Shown: positions 59,873-64,000 of the stretch, piece by piece
Layout: every line of letters begins with the position of its first letter
Numbering within the stretch: the first letter of the stretch is position 1
NCBI RefSeq assembly: GCF_011297335.1
Contig: NZ_JAAOTJ010000003.1
Span: 371,207 to 435,206 of the forward strand
DNA from: Catellatospora methionotrophica
GTDB taxonomy: Bacteria > Actinomycetota > Actinomycetes > Mycobacteriales > Micromonosporaceae
Direction of reading: 5' to 3'
Length of the DNA stretch: 64,000 nt
Notes under the pieces: generated by a model
What the model saw: the letters and a program-made list of their open reading frames with translations, nothing else
What the model was told of the DNA's origin: nothing
The model's database searches: none
Made by a program: the position numbers and the translations under genes

Positions 59873-60580
59873 TCAGCCTTTCTTGACGGGGGTGGTGCCC
59901 GAGGTCCGGGCGGTCTTCGGCGCGGGCTCGGGTGCGGCGACGACCGCCCCGGCCAACTGGAGGGCGAAACCTGCGTACGTGTCGGCGACCTGGTCGCGGG
60001 TGTACGGCTGGTCGGGGCCGAACCAGTGCGCGACCTGCATGCCCATCGAGCCGATGGCGGTCGCGGCCAGCAGCGGGTCGGCGACCCGGAACACGCCCTG
60101 CGCGACGCCCAGCCGCAGCACGCGCAGGCCGAGTTCGCGTGACTGCTCGCGCAGGGCCAGGGCGGGCGCGGCCCGTTCCGGCGACAGCGCGTGCAGTTCG
60201 GCGTTGGCGACCAGCGCCAGCAGCGGGAAGTCGGCATGCGCGCCGACCTGCGCCCGCACCAGCGCGGCGAGCTGCGCGGCGGGGCCCGGCGGGGCCTCGA
60301 CCAGGGCCTGCTGCAGCCGCTGGTGCAGTTCGGCGTGCCCGAGCAGGACCAGTTCGGCGAGCACGTGCTCCTTGGCCGGGAAGTGCGCGTACAGCGTGGC
60401 GGAGTTGATGCCCGTCGCCCCGGCCAGGTCACGGATCGATGTGCCGTGGAAGCCGTATTCGGCGAACAGCCGCAGCGCCGACAGCAGGATGCGGCCGCGG
60501 GTGCCGGGCGGGGTCACGCCCTCGGGCAGCTCGACGGCGACGGCGCTCAGCCGCCGGGGCTCCCACCGGGGCGTCGTCAC
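59873..60580 (-). CDS. TetR-family repressor
   Basis: This 235-residue protein has its HTH at about residues 35-80 (LRLFAEYGFHGTSIRDLAGA, then INSATLYAHFPAKEHVLAEL) and the C-terminal type seen with acyl/lipid regulons. GTG 60580 is preferred because GAGGAGC precedes it at a normal spacing; a start at 60616 would put the operator inside the coding region. It is divergent from a PHB-depolymerase-like esterase with two operators between them. Confidence 0.85.
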   Translation of the reverse strand: MTTPRWEPRRLSAVAVELPEGVTPPGTRGRILLSALRLFAEYGFHGTSIRDLAGATGINSATLYAHFPAKEHVLAELVLLGHAELHQRLQQALVEAPPGPAAQLAALVRAQVGAHADFPLLALVANAELHALSPERAAPALALREQSRELGLRVLRLGVAQGVFRVADPLLAATAIGSMGMQVAHWFGPDQPYTRDQVADTYAGFALQLAGAVVAAPEPAPKTARTSGTTPVKKG

Positions 60581-60593
60581 ATGCGCTCCTCTA

Positions 60594-60676
60594 CCCATCG
60601 ACCGATTGGTTGACACCGTAGCCGACCGGGCGCATAGTCGCTAGCAATCCTGCTACCCAATCAATCGATTGGTTGG
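60594..60676. promoter_or_regulatory. Two TetR operators (CCAATCAATCGATTGGTTGG type)
   Basis: CCAATCAATCGATTGGTTGG (60657-60676) is a near-perfect 20-bp palindrome, and CCCATCGACCGATTGGTTGA (60594-60613) is a weaker version. They flank the region between the divergent TetR operon and the esterase gene. Confidence 0.8.
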
Positions 60677-60703
60677 CAACTGGATCCGAGAGGAGAGCGC
60701 GCC

Positions 60704-61681
60704 ATGTCCGTCCCGTCCCCGGACCGCACCGCCGTTCCACCGCTCCGCCGCCTCGCCACCGTCGCCGCCACCGCACTCGCCGTGCTGCTGGCCCAGCTCG
60801 CGGTGCCACCCGCCCCCGCCCAGGCCGCGAGCGGCTTCTTCCACGGCGTGTACGCCAGCGTCTACGGCACCCGCGACTACCACGGCTACGTGCCCTCGTC
60901 GTACCGTCCCGGCACGCCCATGCCACTGCTGGTCGCCCTGCACGGCTGCACCGAGAACGATGTCGGCTTCGACCTGCTGTCGGGCTGGAGCGCCGAGGCC
61001 GAAGCGCGCGGCTTCATCGTGGTCTTCCCCGACCAGAGCAACATCGTCAACCCCGCCACCTGCTGGAACTGGTTCCTGGAGACCAACCAGCACCGCGGCT
61101 GGGGCGAACCGGCCATCATCGCCGGGATCACCAACCGGATGCGCTCGCAGTACACCGTCGACGCCAGGCGGATCTTCACGACCGGCGTCTCGGCGGGCGG
61201 CGTGATGGCCAACATCATGGGGGTGACCTATCCGGACCTGTTCGCCTCCGTCTCCGTGATGGCGGGCTGCGAATACGACTGCGACGTGCTGCAACTGCAG
61301 ACGGCACGGGAATCCGGCCGCCGGGCGCTGCAGGAGATGGGCAGCCGGGCCCGCCCCGTGCCCGCGATCATCTTCCAGGGCACCGCCGACCTCGTCGTCC
61401 CACCGTCCACGGCGTACCGCATCGCCGAGCAGTGGACGACCGTGGCCGGTGCCGACCCGGTCGCCGACAGCGTGGTCACCGGTCAGGTCCCCGGCGGACG
61501 CAGCTTCACCCGCCTGACCTACCGCACCACGTCCGGCCAGCCCCTCGTCGAGCAGTACATGATCGACGGAGCGGGTCACGCGTACCCCGGCGGTTGCCCG
61601 TGCAGCCTCTACGGCGACCCCGGCGGCCCCGACGCCACCGCCCTCAGCTGGGACTTCTTCCTCGCCCACCCCAAACCCTGA
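60704..61681 (+). CDS. Secreted PHB-depolymerase-family esterase
   Basis: The 325-residue protein has a Sec signal ending AQA, the family motif VALHGCTENDVGFDLLSGW, the lipase box TGVSAGGVMANIM, an Asp in QGTADLVVPPS and a His in IDGAGHAYPGG. It is an extracellular serine esterase of the LpqC type that also acts on feruloyl or acetyl esters. GAGAGGAG precedes the ATG. The TetR operators upstream predict its control, together with the divergent hydrolase. Confidence 0.88.
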   Translation: MSVPSPDRTAVPPLRRLATVAATALAVLLAQLAVPPAPAQAASGFFHGVYASVYGTRDYHGYVPSSYRPGTPMPLLVALHGCTENDVGFDLLSGWSAEAEARGFIVVFPDQSNIVNPATCWNWFLETNQHRGWGEPAIIAGITNRMRSQYTVDARRIFTTGVSAGGVMANIMGVTYPDLFASVSVMAGCEYDCDVLQLQTARESGRRALQEMGSRARPVPAIIFQGTADLVVPPSTAYRIAEQWTTVAGADPVADSVVTGQVPGGRSFTRLTYRTTSGQPLVEQYMIDGAGHAYPGGCPCSLYGDPGGPDATALSWDFFLAHPKP

Positions 61682-61687
61682 CGCGAC

Positions 61688-61738
61688 AGAGGAAGGGTGC
61701 CCGCACATCGTCGCGCGATGTGCGGGCGCCCTTCCTCT
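61688..61738. terminator. Terminator hairpin (GGAAGGGTGCCC type)
   Basis: Arms AGAGGAAGGGTGCCCGCA... and ...TGCGGGCGCCCTTCCTCT form a 23-bp stem with one G-T pair and a 5-base loop between convergent genes. Confidence 0.85.
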
Positions 61739-61742
61739 GGTC

Positions 61743-62720
61743 TCAGCGGCCCTGGGCGGCGAGCACGGGCTCGGCGCCGGGCACGACCTCGTCCGGGGCG
61801 GGCGGCGTGGAGCGCAGTTCGTCCACGCGCACCAGCACGACGCCGCCGATGATCAGCGCCCCGCCGAGCAGTTGCACCGGCACCGGCAGCTCGCCCAGGA
61901 ACAGCCAGGCGATCAGGACCGCGAACAGCACCTCGGTCAGCCCGACGAACGACGACAGCCGCGCGCCGAGGATGCGTGCCGCGCCGATGCCGGACACGTA
62001 CGCGATCACCGCTGCGACCACCGACAGCCCCACGATCGGCACCAGCCAGCTCATCCGCTCGCCCGCGAACGTGACGTCGCCGAACGTGGCCCGCAGCGGC
62101 AGCGCGCCGACCGCGCCGAGCGCCAGCAGCACCACCGCGCCGATCGCCATGCCGCTGCTGGCCATCGCCACCGACGGCAGCCGCTCGTCGACCCGCGCGC
62201 TGAGCACGAAATACGCCGCCAGGCCCACCGCCGCGCCGAGGCCCCACAGCACGCCGACCGGATCGATGCTGCCGCCGCCGGTCAGGTCGAGCACGAAGAA
62301 CAGCCCGAGCATCGCCGCAGCCGACCCGGCCAGGGTCAGCCGGCGCGGCCGCTGGCCGTGCCGGGCCCACATCCAGAACACCACGAGAATGATGCCGAGG
62401 TACTCCAGGAGCAGGGCGACCCCGATGGGCAGGTATCGGACGGCGTTGAAGAAACCGACCTGCGCGCCTGCGACGGCGAGCAGCCCGAAGACGCCGATCG
62501 AGCCGAGGTTGTCGCGCACCACGTGCCACTTGCCGCGCAGCGCGAACACGGTCGGCACGGCCAGGATCAGGGCGGCGATGCCCACTCGCGCGGCGACCGC
62601 CGCCTCGGCCGACCAGCCCGCCTCGATGAGGGACCGGGCGAAGGTGCCGGAGGTGCCGAACGTCGCGGCCGACAGCAGGGCCAGACCGAGGCCGACACCG
62701 GCGGAGCGTTGGGTCTGCAT
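61743..62720 (-). CDS. EamA/DMT-family exporter
   Basis: This 325-residue protein has ten membrane helices in two EamA halves, with LLSAATFGTSGTFARSLIEA at the start and GLTEVLFAVLIAWLFLGELP near the end. It exports amino acids or other small metabolites. GAGGTGAG lies before the ATG. It is divergent from a CGNR regulator, a pairing known in actinomycetes. Confidence 0.85.
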   Translation of the reverse strand: MQTQRSAGVGLGLALLSAATFGTSGTFARSLIEAGWSAEAAVAARVGIAALILAVPTVFALRGKWHVVRDNLGSIGVFGLLAVAGAQVGFFNAVRYLPIGVALLLEYLGIILVVFWMWARHGQRPRRLTLAGSAAAMLGLFFVLDLTGGGSIDPVGVLWGLGAAVGLAAYFVLSARVDERLPSVAMASSGMAIGAVVLLALGAVGALPLRATFGDVTFAGERMSWLVPIVGLSVVAAVIAYVSGIGAARILGARLSSFVGLTEVLFAVLIAWLFLGELPVPVQLLGGALIIGGVVLVRVDELRSTPPAPDEVVPGAEPVLAAQGR

Positions 62721-62808
62721 GGAACTCACCTCGGGGAGCACGGAAAGCGTAATGAGTAAAACACCGCTATGCTGATGACAGTAGACCTGACCCGTGACAG
62801 GAGTCAAG

Positions 62809-63354
62809 ATGCTTTTTGCCCATGACACCGAGGTCGCGCTGGTGGCCGCCGCGGCGCTGGTCAACACCACCGGCTCGGACGGCGAGAAGCTGCCCGACCT
62901 GGCCGCGCTCGACGACTTCTTCCGGGCGTACGGCTGGTCCGGCGGCCGCGAGCACACCCTGGCCGAACTGCGCGCCGTGCAGGCCCTGCGCCCCCGGCTG
63001 CGCCGCGTCTGGGAGGCCGACGAGGACGAGGTCGTCGACATCGTGAACACGCTGCTCCGCGAGTCCAGCGCGCTCCCCCAGCTCGTCCGGCACGACGAGT
63101 GGGACTACCACCTGCACGCGACCCCCGCCAACGCGCCACTGGCCACCCGGATGGCGGTCGAGGCCGCGATGGCACTCGTCGACGTGGTCCGCGGCGGGCA
63201 ACTCGGCCGCCTGCGCATCTGCGAACACCCCGACTGCGGCGACGTCGTCGTCGACCTGTCCAAGAACCGCTCGAAACGCTTCTGCGACACCGGCTGCGGC
63301 AACCGCGCCGCAGTCACCGCCTACCGCGCCCGCAAAGCCGCCACCCGCCCCTAA
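62809..63354 (+). CDS. CGNR zinc-finger (ABATE) regulator
   Basis: This 181-residue protein has an N-terminal ABATE domain and ends with the CGNR finger: CEHPDCGDVVVDLSKNRSKRF as first zinc pair region (cut here), then CDTGCGNRAAVTAYRARK. The protein is a DNA-binding regulator by family. AGGAG lies 6 bases before ATG 62809. It most likely controls the divergent exporter, which shares its promoter region. Confidence 0.85.
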   Translation: MLFAHDTEVALVAAAALVNTTGSDGEKLPDLAALDDFFRAYGWSGGREHTLAELRAVQALRPRLRRVWEADEDEVVDIVNTLLRESSALPQLVRHDEWDYHLHATPANAPLATRMAVEAAMALVDVVRGGQLGRLRICEHPDCGDVVVDLSKNRSKRFCDTGCGNRAAVTAYRARKAATRP

Positions 63355-63360
63355 CCCACC

Positions 63361-63445
63361 CCGCGCCGCCGCGTCCCGTCCCACCCCGCGCCGCCCCGTC
63401 CCACCCCGCGCCGCCCCGTCCCACCCGCGCCGCCGCGCCCCACCT
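63361..63445. repeat. GC-rich minisatellite
   Basis: About four tandem copies of a roughly 20-base unit CCGCGCCGCCCCGTCCCACC, the first expanded to 25 bases and the last shortened. It lies directly after the CGNR gene. Confidence 0.75.
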
Positions 63446-63447
63446 CG

Positions 63448-63510
63448 CGCAACTCTTAAAGAGTCGCGCCTTCCCGGCCCTTCTCAGGCCGCAAGTCTTT
63501 AAGAGTTGCG
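63448..63510. repeat. Strong palindrome beside the IS110 left end
   Basis: CGCAACTCTTAAAGA and TCTTTAAGAGTTGCG are exact reverse complements of 15 bp with a 33-base spacer. The AT-rich core is unlike the surrounding sequence. Confidence 0.8.
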
Positions 63511-63524
63511 GCAGGCGGGGGTGG

Positions 63525-63797
63525 GTGGGTTAGTCCCTTCGCCTGAATGGCGGCCCGTTCACGGGTGAAAACCGTGCGTGGCGGTTGCGGCCGTGGTCGG
63601 GGTGGTGGTGCCGTGGTGGTGGTCGCCCGTGCTGACGTCGTCTCTTCTTGGTCCGTATGAGGCCGTGGGTTAGTCGGACGCCGGCAGCCGCGCCTGGGGC
63701 CTTTCACTGTTGCTTCGAGCACGAGGACTAGATTCGCTGTTCCCTGTGGCTGCCGCGGGCGACCGCCCTTTGTTCGCCCTCGGCAAGGGAGCACGTG
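63525..63797 (+). mobile_element. Left noncoding end of an IS110-family element, possible bridge-RNA region
   Basis: The 273 bases before the transposase start have no coding signal. An 11-base direct repeat GTGGGTTAGTC lies at 63525-63535 and 63665-63675, and a CCCG-TTCA-CGGG hairpin lies near 63570. IS110 recombinases of the IS621 type are guided by an RNA from exactly this left noncoding end, whose loops copy target and donor sequences. The exact left boundary cannot be fixed from one copy. Confidence 0.55.
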
Positions 63798-64000
63798 ATG
63801 CTGGAGCAGACGCAGGAACGTGAGGAGATCGTCGAACGGGTCGCGGCGCTGGACGTCGGCAAGAAGTCGCTGGTGTGCTGTGTGCGTATCCCCGACCCGG
63901 CCAAACCCGGCCGCAGGTTGCAGGAGGTCCAGACCTACTCGACCATGACCCGGGCGTTGTCGGGCATGGTCGGCCGGTTGCGGGACCTGGGTGTGACGCG
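63798..64000 (+). CDS. IS110-family DEDD transposase (partial, cut by window edge)
   Basis: The first 67 residues read ...REEIVERVAALDVGKKSLVC, matching the N-terminal RuvC-like DEDD domain of IS110/IS116/IS902 recombinases; the Asp in LDVGK is the first catalytic acid. AAGGGAG lies before the ATG, and an in-frame GTG is one codon upstream. The rest, with the catalytic Ser domain, lies beyond the right edge. Confidence 0.85.
   Translation, partial: MLEQTQEREEIVERVAALDVGKKSLVCCVRIPDPAKPGRRLQEVQTYSTMTRALSGMVGRLRDLGVT

Overview
The window looks like a chromosomal segment of a very high-GC actinomycete, probably a member of the Micromonosporaceae. This is inferred from the strong G/C bias at codon third positions, frequent GTG starts, F420- and mycothiol-linked protein families, LytR-CpsA-Psr and L,D-transpeptidase wall enzymes, a Ser/Thr kinase, dynamin-like GTPases of the sporulation type, and GGAAGGG-type terminator hairpins. 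No rRNA, tRNA, CRISPR array, biosynthetic cluster or complete prophage was seen.

Left end (1-3.1 kb): an accessory islet. A GntR/UTRA regulator remnant is followed by an XRE regulator, a small Cys-rich protein and a SAM methyltransferase. The islet lies between two ~80-bp direct repeats, each carrying the last codons and terminator of the neighbouring GNAT gene. 3.1-8.2 kb: GNAT-barrel fusion, membrane Ser/Thr kinase, DUF3311-mctP monocarboxylate transporter pair, DUF2630. 8.4-24.7 kb: many small regulator/enzyme modules. They include a MarR-controlled FMN-reductase/F420 oxidoreductase pair, an SDR, a TetR-hydrolase operon with a decayed gene, YbaK, a MocR regulator divergent from a DMT exporter and PaiB, an LCP protein, an ArsR-SRPBCC-hydrolase operon, TetR-GNAT, and pip facing MarR.

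24.7-41.8 kb: BASS transporter, FadR-type regulator, APH-like kinase, lipoprotein L,D-transpeptidase, slipin, geranylgeranyl-reductase-like flavoprotein, an orphan amino-acid-binding lipoprotein with a membrane partner, TetR-membrane protein operon, a secreted four-domain beta/gamma-crystallin protein, DinB, and a GAF protein without a kinase domain. 41.9-48 kb: a translationally coupled pair of dynamin-like GTPases, a long TetR with an extra C-terminal domain, and a divergent clpX with no clpP beside it. 48-62.8 kb: sulfatase, NUDIX, MPI-like DinB, N-formylglutamate amidohydrolase, LacI regulator with CebR-like boxes, Eis-like acetyltransferase, a GH67N-like ectodomain on a seven-helix membrane domain, a GGDEF cyclase, TetR-controlled hydrolase and PHB-depolymerase-like esterase, and an EamA/CGNR pair. 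63.4-64 kb: a GC minisatellite, a palindrome, and the left end of an IS110-family element cut by the window edge.

The most notable unexplained structure is two families of dispersed intergenic palindromes. Family A has three copies, each exactly 65 bp (24-nt arms, 17-nt spacer), with covarying arm positions. Family B has three copies of about 61-67 bp bounded by GATCGC...GCGATC. Neither looks like an ordinary intrinsic terminator. An IS110 element starts just beside a further strong palindrome at the right edge. Many regulator genes are preceded by clear palindromic operators, so much of the local regulation can be read from the sequence.
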